64,000 nucleotides of DNA from the NCBI RefSeq assembly GCF_003730115.1, contig NZ_RJVP01000004.1, forward strand, positions 1-64,000, read 5' to 3'. Origin of the DNA: Pseudomethylobacillus aquaticus. GTDB taxonomy: Bacteria; Pseudomonadota; Gammaproteobacteria; Burkholderiales; Methylophilaceae. The position numbers and the translations under genes are program-made. A model generated the notes under the pieces. It was not told the DNA's origin. It worked only from the letters and a program-made list of their open reading frames with translations, and made no database searches. Each line of letters starts with the position of its first letter. Position 1 is the stretch's first letter. Positions 26,607 to 34,828 of the stretch are shown here, piece by piece.

Positions 26607-28890
26607 TTTCAATGACACATCACCACCGGGAGAAACGGGCCGGCGCAACGTCAATGACAGCGAGCGGGACGAGATTCGCACTGAACTGATCGCACGCATG
26701 GAATCAGTCCTGACCACGATGTTTCCGGCAGGAAAGAAGCGTCGTGGCAAGTTTCTGATCGGGGACATCCTGGGCAGCCCGGGCGACAGCCTTGAGGTGG
26801 TACTCGAAGGCGACAAGGCTGGTCTCTGGACGGATCGTGCCACGGGCGATGGCGGTGACATCTTTGCCTTGATCGCCGCCTACCTCGGGGCCAACGTCCA
26901 CACCGACTTTCCCCGGGTGCTCGACGAGGCAGCTGATCTGCTCGGTCGTTCGCGATCAGTGCCGGTACGCCGCGCCAAGAAGGAAGCTCCGGTTGATGAT
27001 CTCGGCCCGGCCACGGCCAAGTGGGACTACTTCGATGCCACCGGCAAACTGATTGCGGTCGTGTACCGCTACGACCCAACCGGGCGCAAGAAGGAATTCC
27101 GGCCGTGGGATGCCAAGCGGCGCAAGATGACTCCGCCCGATCCGCGCCCGCTGTACAACCAGCCGGGGCTGGCTGCCGCTGGTCACGTTGTGCTGGTCGA
27201 GGGCGAGAAGTGTGCGCAGGCCCTGATCGCCATCGGCGTGGTGGCAACCACGGCCATGCATGGCGCAAACGCTCCCGTCGATAAGACCGACTGGTCGCCG
27301 CTGGTGGGCAAATCCGTGCTGATCTGGCCTGACCGGGACGCGCCAGGCTGGGATTACGCTGACCGTGCATCGCAAGCAATCCTTAACGCGGGTGCGACCA
27401 CGGTCGCCATCCTGGTGCCACCCGATGACAAGCCGGAAGGATGGGATGCGGCTGACGCCATTCCGGACGGCTTCGATGTGAGGGGCTTCCTCGCCGTCGG
27501 CGAGCGGATGCCGGTGATGCGGTCGGTCGAGGAGACGCCACCACCGGATCTGCTGACCGGTGTCGACTGGACTACGGAGGACGGCTTGTCCTCGGCCTTC
27601 ACACGCCGCTATGGCGAGGACTGGCGCTACTGCGCGCTTTGGGGCAAATGGCTGGTTTGGACCGGCGTGCGCTGGAATCCGGATCAGGTGCTCTATGTGT
27701 CTCATCTGGCGCGTGGTATCTGCCGGATGGCGTCACTCAAGGCGGACAGCCCTCGGCTCACAGGCAAGCTGGCCAGCTCCGCCACGATCTCGTCCGTCGA
27801 GAAAATCGCACGCTCCGATCCCAAGCACGCGTCCACCGCCGAGGAGTGGGATGCCGACGTCTGGGCGCTCAACTCACCAGGCGGTGTGGTTGATCTGCGC
27901 ACGGGCCGCATGCGACCGCACCGGCGCGATGATCGGATGACCAAGGTGACCACGGCCACACCGCAGGGCGACAGTCCGACGTGGCGCGCATTCCTGGCCG
28001 ACGTCACAGGCGGTGACGCTGAACTGATTGCCTACCTGCAACTGATGGTTGGCTACTGCCTGACGGGCGTGACCAGCGAGCACGCGCTGTTCTTCCTGTA
28101 CGGGACCGGCGCGAACGGCAAGTCGGTGTTCGTCAACGTCCTGACCACCATCTTGGGCGACTACGCGGCCAACGCGCCGATGGACACGTTCATGGAGGCG
28201 CGCACCGACCGACATCCGACCGATCTGGCGGGCCTGCGCGGCGCACGCTTTGTGTCATCCATCGAAACCGAACAGGGTCGGCGTTGGAACGAATCCAAGG
28301 TTAAGGCCATCACCGGTGGCGACAAGGTTTCCGCACGCTTCATGCGCCAGGACTTCTTCGAGTACGTGCCGCAGTTCAAGTTGGTGATCGCAGGCAACCA
28401 CAAGCCATCGATCCGCAACGTGGATGAGGCGATGAAGCGGCGGCTGCACCTGATCCCGTTCACGGTGACGATCCCGCCCGAGCGGCGTGACGGCAGGCTG
28501 ACGGAAAAGCTGCTCAAGGAACGGGACGGCATTCTGGCGTGGGCGGTCGAGGGCTGCAGCCTTTGGCAACGCCAAGGACTGAAGCCACCCGCCAGTGTGG
28601 TGTCGGCGACTGAGGAGTATTTCGAGGCCGAGGACGCGCTCGGGCAGTGGATCGAAGAGCGTTGCCTGCTGGCCAAGACCCACCGTGAAGGCGTTTCTGA
28701 GTTGTTCGCCGACTGGCGTGAATGGGCTGAGCGCGCGGGTGAGTACGTGGGCTCGGTCAAGCGCTTCTCCGAACTGATGGCGGCCCGCAAGTTCGAGAAG
28801 TGTCGGCTGACCGGGGGCGCACGTGGGATCACGGGCATAGCCCTCAGGCCCAAGCCGTATAGCCATGGCTACCCCTACCGAGATGACTGA
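26599..28890 (+). CDS. P4-type primase-helicase
   Basis: A 763-residue replication protein. The N-terminal half carries a Toprim-like segment (VLVEGEKCAQAL near residue 200, LIWPDRDAPGWDYA near 240) of the primase type. The C-terminal half is a D5_N plus superfamily 3 helicase with Walker A LYGTGANGKS near residue 503, then FVSSIETEQGRRW and FKLVIAGNHKPSI. It would unwind and prime phage DNA at the origin. I start at the ATG at 26,599; a GTG 9 nt earlier is possible. Confidence 0.9.
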   Translation: MLDFNDTSPPGETGRRNVNDSERDEIRTELIARMESVLTTMFPAGKKRRGKFLIGDILGSPGDSLEVVLEGDKAGLWTDRATGDGGDIFALIAAYLGANVHTDFPRVLDEAADLLGRSRSVPVRRAKKEAPVDDLGPATAKWDYFDATGKLIAVVYRYDPTGRKKEFRPWDAKRRKMTPPDPRPLYNQPGLAAAGHVVLVEGEKCAQALIAIGVVATTAMHGANAPVDKTDWSPLVGKSVLIWPDRDAPGWDYADRASQAILNAGATTVAILVPPDDKPEGWDAADAIPDGFDVRGFLAVGERMPVMRSVEETPPPDLLTGVDWTTEDGLSSAFTRRYGEDWRYCALWGKWLVWTGVRWNPDQVLYVSHLARGICRMASLKADSPRLTGKLASSATISSVEKIARSDPKHASTAEEWDADVWALNSPGGVVDLRTGRMRPHRRDDRMTKVTTATPQGDSPTWRAFLADVTGGDAELIAYLQLMVGYCLTGVTSEHALFFLYGTGANGKSVFVNVLTTILGDYAANAPMDTFMEARTDRHPTDLAGLRGARFVSSIETEQGRRWNESKVKAITGGDKVSARFMRQDFFEYVPQFKLVIAGNHKPSIRNVDEAMKRRLHLIPFTVTIPPERRDGRLTEKLLKERDGILAWAVEGCSLWQRQGLKPPASVVSATEEYFEAEDALGQWIEERCLLAKTHREGVSELFADWREWAERAGEYVGSVKRFSELMAARKFEKCRLTGGARGITGIALRPKPYSHGYPYRDD

Positions 28891-29015
28891 GCAATCCGGG
28901 CGAGTGACGGATTTGACGGGTTTCCTGATTGACGCGCTACGCGTGCGCGCACGTAAAGGCTGTTTTCCAAAGAACCCGTCGCATCCGTCACTCGCCCCCG
29001 AACTGGAGCACGACG

Positions 29016-29480
29016 ATGAACACGACAATCTTGGCCCTTGATCTGGGCACGCACACCGGGTGGGCTTTGCAGCACCTGGACGGCACTATCACTAGCGGCA
29101 CGGAGCAATTCAAGCCGCAGCGATTTGAAGGGGGCGGCATGCGTTTCCTCCGTTTCAAGCGCTGGCTCAACGAATTGCTCTCGGCCAGCAATCACATCAA
29201 CGCGGTGTTCTTCGAGGAGGTTCGACGGCACGCTGGCGTTGATGCGGCGCACGCCTACGGTGGCTTCATGGGACACCTGACCGCGTGGTGTGAGCATCAC
29301 AACATCCCTTACCAGGGTGTTCCAGTCGGCACGATCAAGAAGCACGCGACCGGCAAGGGCAATGCGGGCAAGGACGACATGATCGCGTCCGTCCGCCTGC
29401 GTGGTCACACCCCAGTCGACGACAACGAAGCCGACGCCCTGGCCTTGCTGCACTGGGCTGTCGAGACGCAGGAGGTGTGA
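29016..29480 (+). CDS. RuvC-like Holliday junction resolvase
   Basis: A 154-residue RNase H-fold nuclease. Catalytic acidic residues are visible in LALDLGTHTGWAL (first Asp), VFFEEVRRH (Glu) and DDNEADALALLHWA (last Asp). It probably resolves junctions or branched replication intermediates before packaging. GGAG lies 7 nt before the ATG; the frame is open 29 codons further upstream. Confidence 0.82.
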   Translation: MNTTILALDLGTHTGWALQHLDGTITSGTEQFKPQRFEGGGMRFLRFKRWLNELLSASNHINAVFFEEVRRHAGVDAAHAYGGFMGHLTAWCEHHNIPYQGVPVGTIKKHATGKGNAGKDDMIASVRLRGHTPVDDNEADALALLHWAVETQEV

Positions 29481-29481
29481 C

Positions 29482-29685
29482 ATGAAGGTGCCGACACCCC
29501 AATACCGCTGCCCCCTGGGGCGTCTGCAGCCTCAGGCCACGGATCTGGATGCGATCAAGGAACGTGGCTGGCGTGACCAACACATCCTGGTGGTCAATGC
29601 ATCCGACGAACGTCTGGACTTCATCGAGCGCGAGATCGTGCGACGCATCGGTGACCGGCTCTACGGAGGGCGACGCAATGACTAA
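29482..29685 (+). CDS. Small phage protein, unknown
   Basis: A 67-residue protein with GGAGGTG before its ATG. It is basic; the core reads ATDLDAIKERGWRDQHILVVN followed by DERLDFIEREIVRRIGDRLYG. No motif recognised. Overlaps the next gene by 8 nt. Confidence 0.65.
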   Translation: MKVPTPQYRCPLGRLQPQATDLDAIKERGWRDQHILVVNASDERLDFIEREIVRRIGDRLYGGRRND

Positions 29686-30064
29686 GTGGACTATCGAGGA
29701 CGTTGCTGCTCGGTTTGAAGAGGCAGCAAGCACCAGTCGACGGTTGCCTCCTGTTCGAGTGCAGGGTTACTTCAACTGTTGGCCCGCCATTGTCCGAAGC
29801 GAATGGGAGACCTTTGCAGCGGACGAGAGGGTGTACCGATCCTTTCCGCCGAGTCCAGAGGCAATTGAACAAATGCTGGAGGTCATGCGCTGGGTGCAGT
29901 GGCTCACCATCGAGCAACGTCATCTCGTATGGATGCGCGCGAAGCGCTATGGCTGGCGGGACATCACGATCCGCTTTGCCTGCGACCGCACGACGGCATG
30001 GCGGCATTGGCAGCGGGCATTGCAGACGGTCGCAGATCAACTTAATGGTGTGGTGGTCGCGTAG
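29678..30064 (+). CDS. Sigma-like helix-turn-helix protein (DUF6362-like)
   Basis: A 128-residue protein. The C-terminal half, MRWVQWLTIEQRHLVWMRAKR, then YGWRDITIRFACDRTTAWRHW, resembles the region 4 helix-turn-helix of sigma factors and, as I recall, the DUF6362 phage family. It is the last gene of the early run, a place where late-gene activators often sit. It could therefore recognise a phage-specific promoter; that is inference. Confidence 0.7.
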   Translation: MTKWTIEDVAARFEEAASTSRRLPPVRVQGYFNCWPAIVRSEWETFAADERVYRSFPPSPEAIEQMLEVMRWVQWLTIEQRHLVWMRAKRYGWRDITIRFACDRTTAWRHWQRALQTVADQLNGVVVA

Positions 30065-30281
30065 GGTTTTGGCGTGATTTGGCGCGTATGGTCGGTGATG
30101 TGCGCCATCACGCGGCAATCAGCGGTTTTTGCCCCTGCAACAAAACGACCTGATCTTGCGTAGTATTCATCTATCGTCTGGACAGAGGTGACGGCAGAGG
30201 AAGCAGCCCAGAAATCAATGGGTCCTTCCTGGCCAAAAGCCAATGCGGGGGGCGCGAGCGCGGCGCTTTTTTAGCGTCAGG
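30065..30281. other. Non-coding gap with a possible cos/packaging site
   Basis: About 330 bp (30,065-30,393) hold no gene I can support. GGGTCCTTCC (30220-30229), a CCAAAAGCCAATGC spacer and a G-rich block GGGGGGCGCGAGCGCGGCGC (30247-30266) followed by six T recall the cos regions before phage packaging modules. The terminase genes begin 5 kb further right, beyond the methylases and orphan genes. Calling it cos is a guess from appearance. Confidence 0.3.
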
Positions 30282-30332
30282 GTGCGAACCAAGGTTCGCA
30301 CGGTTCGCAGTTCGCACCCCGTCAGTTCGCAC
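30282..30332. repeat. GTTCGCA repeat cluster with a 20-bp palindrome
   Basis: GTGCGAACC, AA, GGTTCGCAC (30282-30301) form a perfect palindrome. GTTCGCA recurs at 30303, 30310 and 30325. The unit is close to the GGTTCGCCA sites at 21,750-21,804. It looks like a binding-site array for a phage regulator. Confidence 0.6.
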
Positions 30333-30339
30333 CAACCCC

Positions 30340-30378
30340 AAAACCCGCCCACGGTTTGTCGTCGGCGGGTTTTCTATT
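30340..30378 (+). terminator. Terminator in the leader of the first methylase gene
   Basis: A 10-bp stem AAAACCCGCC / GGCGGGTTTT (30340-30349 with 30364-30373) followed by CTATTTTC. It ends only about 16 nt before the TTG start at 30,394, so it would block read-through from the early genes unless antitermination occurs. Confidence 0.75.
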
Positions 30379-30393
30379 TTCAGGACACCATCT

Positions 30394-31806
30394 TTGAATA
30401 CGCTCAACGTCGAGTACCGCAAGGTCGAGGCGCTGATTCCCTACGCCCGCAACCCGCGCACACATTCCGAGGCGCAAGTCACCAAGATCGCCGCCAGCAT
30501 CGTTGAATACGGCTGGACGAACCCGGTACTGGTTGATGGCGACAACGGCATCATCGCGGGCCATGGTCGTTTGGCTGCTGCACGCAAGCTGGGGCTGGAT
30601 CAGGTGCCGGTGATCGAACTGGCTCATCTCACCACCGCGCAAAAGCGCGCCTTGGTCATCGCCGACAACCGACTGGCGCTTGACGCTGGGTGGGATGAGG
30701 AGATGTTGGCGCTCGAAATGGCGGAGCTGTCCGAAGCGGGTTTCGAACTGGCGCTGACCGGCTTCGAGAACATCGAGATCGATGCGCTGCTGGCAGATGC
30801 CCCGTCGACTGAAGGTGAACCGGCGGCGCAGGATGGTGCAAACGCCGATGAACCCGATACGACCGATGACGTACCTGACACGCCAGTGGTGGCGGTGTCG
30901 CGCGAGGGAGATGTCTGGGCCATCGGCTCGCACCGCTTGATCTGTGGCGACGCCACCGACCCAGCCGTGGTCGCCACGCTGATGCAGGGTGACACCGTGC
31001 AGCTTTGCTTCACCTCGCCACCGTATGGCAACCAGCGCGACTACACCTCCGGCGGCATTGCCGATTGGGATGCACTGATGCGCGGTGTGTTCGCACATCT
31101 GCCGATGGCGGGCGACGGACAAGTGCTGGTCAATCTTGGGCTGATCCACCGCGACAACGAAGTCATCCCCTATTGGGACGGCTGGCTGTCCTGGATGCGT
31201 CAGCAAGGGTGGCGGCGCTTCGCGTGGTACGTCTGGGATCAGGGGCCGGGCATGCCCGGCGACTGGCAGGGCCGATTGGCTCCCAGCTTCGAGTTTATTT
31301 TCCACTTCAATCGCAGCACCCGCAAACCCAACAAAATTGTTCCTTGCAAGCACGCAGGCCAGGAATCGCACCTGCGCGCTGACGGGTCGTCCACGGCGAT
31401 GCGCGGTAAGGATGGCGAGGTCGGCGGCTGGACGCACAAGGGTCAACCGACGCAGGACACCCGAATCCCCGACTCAGTGATTCGCGTGATGCGCCACAAG
31501 GGCAAGATCGGTCAGGACATTGATCACCCCGCCGTCTTCCCGGTGGCGTTGCCGGAGTTCATCATCGAGTCCTACACCGACGCCGGAGACATCGTGTTCG
31601 AGCCGTTCGGCGGCAGTGGCACGACGATGCTGGCCGCGCAGCGCACTGGCCGCATTTGTCGCAGCGTCGAGATTGCGCCGGAGTACGTGGACGTGGCCAT
31701 CAAGCGCTTTCAGCAAAACCACCCCGGCGTGCCGGTCACGCTTATCGCCACCGGCCAATCTTTCGACGAGATCGCCACTGAACGCGAAACGGAGGTGGCG
31801 GCATGA
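30394..31806 (+). CDS. ParB-like domain fused to DNA methyltransferase (copy 1)
   Basis: A 470-residue fusion. Residues 1-110 are a ParB/sulfiredoxin-like domain (LIPYARNPRTHSEAQVTKIAASI, then IIAGHGRLAAARKLGL). The rest is an amino-methyltransferase of the beta type: catalytic TSPPYGNQ near residue 208 and SAM-binding FEPFGGSGTT near residue 404. The SPPY form is common in N4-cytosine methylases. The start is TTG with AGGA 8 nt upstream. It probably protects phage DNA from restriction. Confidence 0.88.
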   Translation: MNTLNVEYRKVEALIPYARNPRTHSEAQVTKIAASIVEYGWTNPVLVDGDNGIIAGHGRLAAARKLGLDQVPVIELAHLTTAQKRALVIADNRLALDAGWDEEMLALEMAELSEAGFELALTGFENIEIDALLADAPSTEGEPAAQDGANADEPDTTDDVPDTPVVAVSREGDVWAIGSHRLICGDATDPAVVATLMQGDTVQLCFTSPPYGNQRDYTSGGIADWDALMRGVFAHLPMAGDGQVLVNLGLIHRDNEVIPYWDGWLSWMRQQGWRRFAWYVWDQGPGMPGDWQGRLAPSFEFIFHFNRSTRKPNKIVPCKHAGQESHLRADGSSTAMRGKDGEVGGWTHKGQPTQDTRIPDSVIRVMRHKGKIGQDIDHPAVFPVALPEFIIESYTDAGDIVFEPFGGSGTTMLAAQRTGRICRSVEIAPEYVDVAIKRFQQNHPGVPVTLIATGQSFDEIATERETEVAA

Positions 31807-33038
31807 ACTGGCTGGCCGACAAGATCGAGCAGTGGCCGACAGCCAAACTGCTGCCCTATGCCCGCAATGCGCGGACGCACTCGGATGATCAGGTGGCGCA
31901 GATCGCTGCATCGATTGCCGAGTTTGGCTTCACCAATCCGATTCTTGCGGGCAGTGACGGCATCATCGTCGCTGGGCATGGCCGCTTGGCTGCTGCGCAG
32001 AATCTCGGGCTGGAAATCGTGCCCGTGGTCGTACTAGATCACCTGAGCCCGACCCAGCGCCGCGCCTTGGTCATCGCAGACAACCGCATCGCGGAGAACG
32101 CTGGCTGGGATGACGCGATGTTGCGGATCGAACTTGAGGACTTGCAGCTGGAAGGTTTCGATCTGGACATCACCGGCTTCGACGCCGACGCGCTGGCCGA
32201 ACTGATCGCGGGAGACGAGCCGCACAACGAGGGCCAGACCGATGAGGACGCGGTACCGGAGGTTGGCGAAATTCCAATATCGCGCCCGGGCGATGTCTGG
32301 ATCATGGGCCAGCACCGACTGCTGTGCGGCGACTCGACTGTGCCAGAGAGCTATGCCCGACTGATGCAAGGCGACGTGGCAGACATGGTCTTCACCGACC
32401 CGCCGTACAACGTGAACTACGCCAACAGTGCCAAGGACAAGATGCGCGGCAAGGATCGCGCGATCCTGAACGACAACCTGGGTGACGGTTTCTACGACTT
32501 CCTGCTGGCAGCATTGACGCCCACCGTGGCGAACTGCCGGGGCGGCATCTATGTGGCGATGTCATCCAGCGAGCTGGATGTGCTGCAGGCCGCCTTTCGC
32601 GCCGCCGGTGGAAAGTGGTCGACGTTCATCATCTGGGCCAAGAACACCTTCACGTTGGGCCGCGCCGACTACCAGCGCCAGTACGAACCGATCCTGTACG
32701 GATGGCCCGAGGGTGGGCAACGCCACTGGTGTGGTGACCGCGATCAGGGCGATGTGTGGGCGATCAAGAAGCCGCAGAAGAACGATCTGCATCCGACGAT
32801 GAAGCCGGTGGAGCTGGTCGAGCGGGCGATCCGCAATTCGAGCCGCCCGGGTAACGTCGTGCTCGATCCGTTCGGTGGTTCTGGCACAACGCTGATTGCG
32901 GCCGAAAAATCAGGTCGCGTCGCGCGACTGATCGAACTCGATCCGAAGTACGTGGATGTGATCGTGCGCCGGTGGGAGGACTTCACCGGCCAGACGGCCA
33001 TCCGCGAGGCAGCAGACCAGGAAGTGTGCGCCAGTTGA
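31803..33038 (+). CDS. ParB-like domain fused to DNA methyltransferase (copy 2)
   Basis: A 411-residue paralogue of the preceding gene, starting in its stop (ATGA). The ParB-like part shows LLPYARNARTHSDDQVAQIAAS and IIVAGHGRLAAAQNLGL. The methylase part has catalytic TDPPYNVNY near residue 199 and DPFGGSGTT near residue 358. DPPY is usual for N6-adenine methylases, so the pair may modify two different bases. The 3' end overlaps a convergent gene by 56 bp. Confidence 0.88.
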   Translation: MNWLADKIEQWPTAKLLPYARNARTHSDDQVAQIAASIAEFGFTNPILAGSDGIIVAGHGRLAAAQNLGLEIVPVVVLDHLSPTQRRALVIADNRIAENAGWDDAMLRIELEDLQLEGFDLDITGFDADALAELIAGDEPHNEGQTDEDAVPEVGEIPISRPGDVWIMGQHRLLCGDSTVPESYARLMQGDVADMVFTDPPYNVNYANSAKDKMRGKDRAILNDNLGDGFYDFLLAALTPTVANCRGGIYVAMSSSELDVLQAAFRAAGGKWSTFIIWAKNTFTLGRADYQRQYEPILYGWPEGGQRHWCGDRDQGDVWAIKKPQKNDLHPTMKPVELVERAIRNSSRPGNVVLDPFGGSGTTLIAAEKSGRVARLIELDPKYVDVIVRRWEDFTGQTAIREAADQEVCAS

Positions 33039-33222
33039 ATGGCTGGCCAGGCTGCTTGGCATCTTCTTCCTCGGCGATGCGCCGCAGGATTTGCAGGGTA
33101 GTGAGATCGCGCGGCAGTGCCATGCACATGACGCGCACAGCCTGCTCGATGGAGACCTCTGGACGTCGGTTGGCAATCTGCCAACGCAGCGCCTGCTCCC
33201 GTTCGGTGGCGGACGTTGTCAT
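32983..33222 (-). CDS. Small orphan-block protein, unknown
   Basis: A 79-residue basic protein whose ATG shares a base with the stop of the 120-residue gene upstream, so the two are probably one unit. EQALRWQIANRRPEVSIEQAVRVMCMAL is a likely helical segment. Its 3' end lies inside the convergent methylase gene. No family recognised. Confidence 0.6.
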   Translation of the reverse strand: MTTSATEREQALRWQIANRRPEVSIEQAVRVMCMALPRDLTTLQILRRIAEEEDAKQPGQPFNWRTLPGLLPRGWPSGR

Positions 33223-33584
33223 CAGGCAGCCATCTCTTCGCAGATTTCGCAGTGGATCACAAAGCCTGTCAGGTAAGGCAGGCCGCGCGGGATGCCATAC
33301 TGCTTGCTGGCCTGGCGGCCAATCGTCCAGCCCATCCAACGTTGGGTGGCGGCGTTGATCGCATCCTGCAACGCTTGGCCTTGGTACAAACCGTTCTGGA
33401 CGTCGTCGGCAAAGTGGCGTCCGTGACGGCTGTCGAGGAAGGTCCGCACCGATTCGAGGGGCTGATGGGCGGCTTCCGAAATGGCGTTCATGGCCAGGGG
33501 CCATGCGGCGCTGGCGTGTTCGTTCATCGTGCCCCAAAAACCCCAGGCTTCGTTCTGGGTGGTGGGGATCTGGTTGGTGGTCAT
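33222..33584 (-). CDS. Orphan-block protein, unknown (element-preceded)
   Basis: A 120-residue protein. Residues around QRWMGWTIGRQASKQYGIPRGLPYLTGFVIHCEICEEM are its most conserved-looking part. GGAGAAGACACC precedes the ATG. A copy of the TTGGCT-N17-GTTACT element lies 35 nt upstream. No domain recognised; small proteins of this kind are common in plasmids and integrative elements. Confidence 0.68.
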   Translation of the reverse strand: MTTNQIPTTQNEAWGFWGTMNEHASAAWPLAMNAISEAAHQPLESVRTFLDSRHGRHFADDVQNGLYQGQALQDAINAATQRWMGWTIGRQASKQYGIPRGLPYLTGFVIHCEICEEMAA

Positions 33585-33619
33585 GGTGTCTTCTCCGGGT
33601 TGATCGTTGCGCCACCTGT

Positions 33620-33650
33620 AGTAACGCGCTGTTTGATTGAGAAGCCAAGC
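33620..33650 (-). promoter_or_regulatory. Repeated 5' element, copy a
   Basis: Minus-strand GCTTGGCTTC and CAGCGCGTTACT with TTGGCT and GTTACT separated by 17 nt (33643-33648 and 33620-33625). It ends 35 nt before the gene starting at 33,584. It is the most diverged copy. A partly complementary arm lies just before it, giving a possible hairpin. Confidence 0.7.
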
Positions 33651-33681
33651 TGTTCCTAGCTTCTTTCTCGATCAATTTCGA

Positions 33682-34041
33682 TCACCCGAGACGGGCTACG
33701 TAGCGGGCGTAATCACCGCCCTCGGGATTGACGTAGAGGTAGGGGCGTCCGGGAGCGATGACCTCGATGCAGAGGTAGCCGTCGCCAGTGCCGCCACCCT
33801 TGCCACGCAGCCAGTCACGTGACACCAGCAGGCTGCGCCCAAAGGCGTCGAATTCGGCAGGGGTGAGCTCCTTGGTCTCGGTGACGTAGACCTTGTGCTG
33901 GTCGCTCCCGCCCAGTTCGCCGAGGTCGGCAGGTTTGCGTGCAAACGGTAGGCGGATGCTCAACTCTTCGACCTGGAGGATTTGGCCTGCGAACTGCAGA
34001 GTGCGTGGGGTGCGTTCGATGGTGATGGTCATGGTGCTCAT
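33682..34041 (-). CDS. Orphan-block protein, unknown (element-preceded)
   Basis: A 119-residue beta-rich protein: MTITIERTPRTLQFAGQILQVEELSIRLP, then DQHKVYVTETKELTPAEFDAFGRSLLVSRDWL and a C-terminal GDGYLCIEVIAPGRPYLYVNPEGGDYARYVARLG. It has no signal peptide. The element copy b lies 41 nt upstream. No family recognised. Confidence 0.68.
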   Translation of the reverse strand: MSTMTITIERTPRTLQFAGQILQVEELSIRLPFARKPADLGELGGSDQHKVYVTETKELTPAEFDAFGRSLLVSRDWLRGKGGGTGDGYLCIEVIAPGRPYLYVNPEGGDYARYVARLG

Positions 34042-34082
34042 GGCGGTTTTCCTGGTATGGCGTCGTCAATCACGACAACTGT

Positions 34083-34113
34083 ATGAACGCGCTGGTGGGG
34101 AGAGAAGCCAAGC
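34083..34113 (-). promoter_or_regulatory. Repeated 5' element, copy b
   Basis: GCTTGGCTTC...CAGCGCGTTCAT on the minus strand; TTGGCT (34106-34111) and GTTCAT (34083-34088) are 17 nt apart. It lies 41 nt before the gene starting at 34,041. GAGAGGAGCC just upstream can pair with GGCTTCTCTC to form a hairpin. Confidence 0.75.
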
Positions 34114-34170
34114 TATTCATGGCTCCTCTCGCCATCTTTTTGGCATCGCCGAAACTCGCTGTGCTCGTTT

Positions 34171-34734
34171 TCAGGCGATGCGGTAGATCCGCTCGCCACC
34201 CTGCGGCTTGTCCGAGACGATGTTCAGGCCGAGCTTTTTCTTGAAGGCTCCAGCGAAGGTGCCGCGCACCGTGTGCGCCTGCCAACCGGTGGCGGTGCAG
34301 ATCTGGCCGATGGTTGCGCCCTCAGGGCGTTGCAGCATCCGGATCACTTCGGCCTGCTTGCTGTTCTCGCGGGTGCGTGGCTTGACCCACGTTGCTTCGG
34401 CGGCGGTTACGGCGGCCTCCAGTTCGGGATCGCTCGCCGTCGCTGGCGCAGCTTCGGCGTTGGCGATGATCCGGTCGAGATTGGCTTCGAATTGACCGAC
34501 TCGCTTCTTGTTCAATCCGGGGCGCGCAACGCCCAAGGCGTCGTAGCCCTCCGCAGCGACAAACCAGTCGGTGCCCTCGGTAGTAATCAGTGCGCGGTTG
34601 AAGAGTCCGTCGAGCACCTTCTTGCGTGCGCCGCCTTTGATGTTGTCGGGGAACCATTCGATCTTGCCGCTGGTGTGTTCAACCGCGTGGGCCAGGATCG
34701 CGTGCTGGGCAGGGGTCAGTTTGGTGGTGGTCAT
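34171..34734 (-). CDS. DUF3489 protein (element-preceded)
   Basis: A 187-residue protein. The C-terminal SKQAEVIRMLQRPEGATIGQ, then CTATGWQAHTVRGTFAGAFKKKLGL, is the helix-turn-helix-like DUF3489 domain; the N-terminal TPAQHAILAHAVEHTSGKIEWFP also fits. The family is common in integrative elements and phages and is of unknown function, probably DNA-binding. GAAGGAG precedes the ATG, and element copy c lies 34 nt upstream. Confidence 0.8.
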   Translation of the reverse strand: MTTTKLTPAQHAILAHAVEHTSGKIEWFPDNIKGGARKKVLDGLFNRALITTEGTDWFVAAEGYDALGVARPGLNKKRVGQFEANLDRIIANAEAAPATASDPELEAAVTAAEATWVKPRTRENSKQAEVIRMLQRPEGATIGQICTATGWQAHTVRGTFAGAFKKKLGLNIVSDKPQGGERIYRIA

Positions 34735-34768
34735 GTTTTGCTCCTTCAATGTGGTGGACGGTGATGTG

Positions 34769-34799
34769 ATGAACGCGCTGTTCCCAAGTGAAGCCAAGC
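34769..34799 (-). promoter_or_regulatory. Repeated 5' element, copy c
   Basis: TTGGCT (34792-34797) and GTTCAT (34769-34774) on the minus strand, 17 nt apart, 34 nt before the DUF3489 start. A perfect 10-nt complementary arm GAAGCCAAGC stands just upstream, so the GCTTGGCTTC part can form a strong hairpin. Confidence 0.78.
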
Positions 34800-34828
34800 G
34801 CTTTCTGCTTGGCTTCTTTGCTTCGCAA

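Noticed and set aside
30243-30506. Plus-strand frame through the repeat and terminator region
   Set aside because: It crosses the GTTCGCA array and a terminator and overlaps the methylase gene in another frame.
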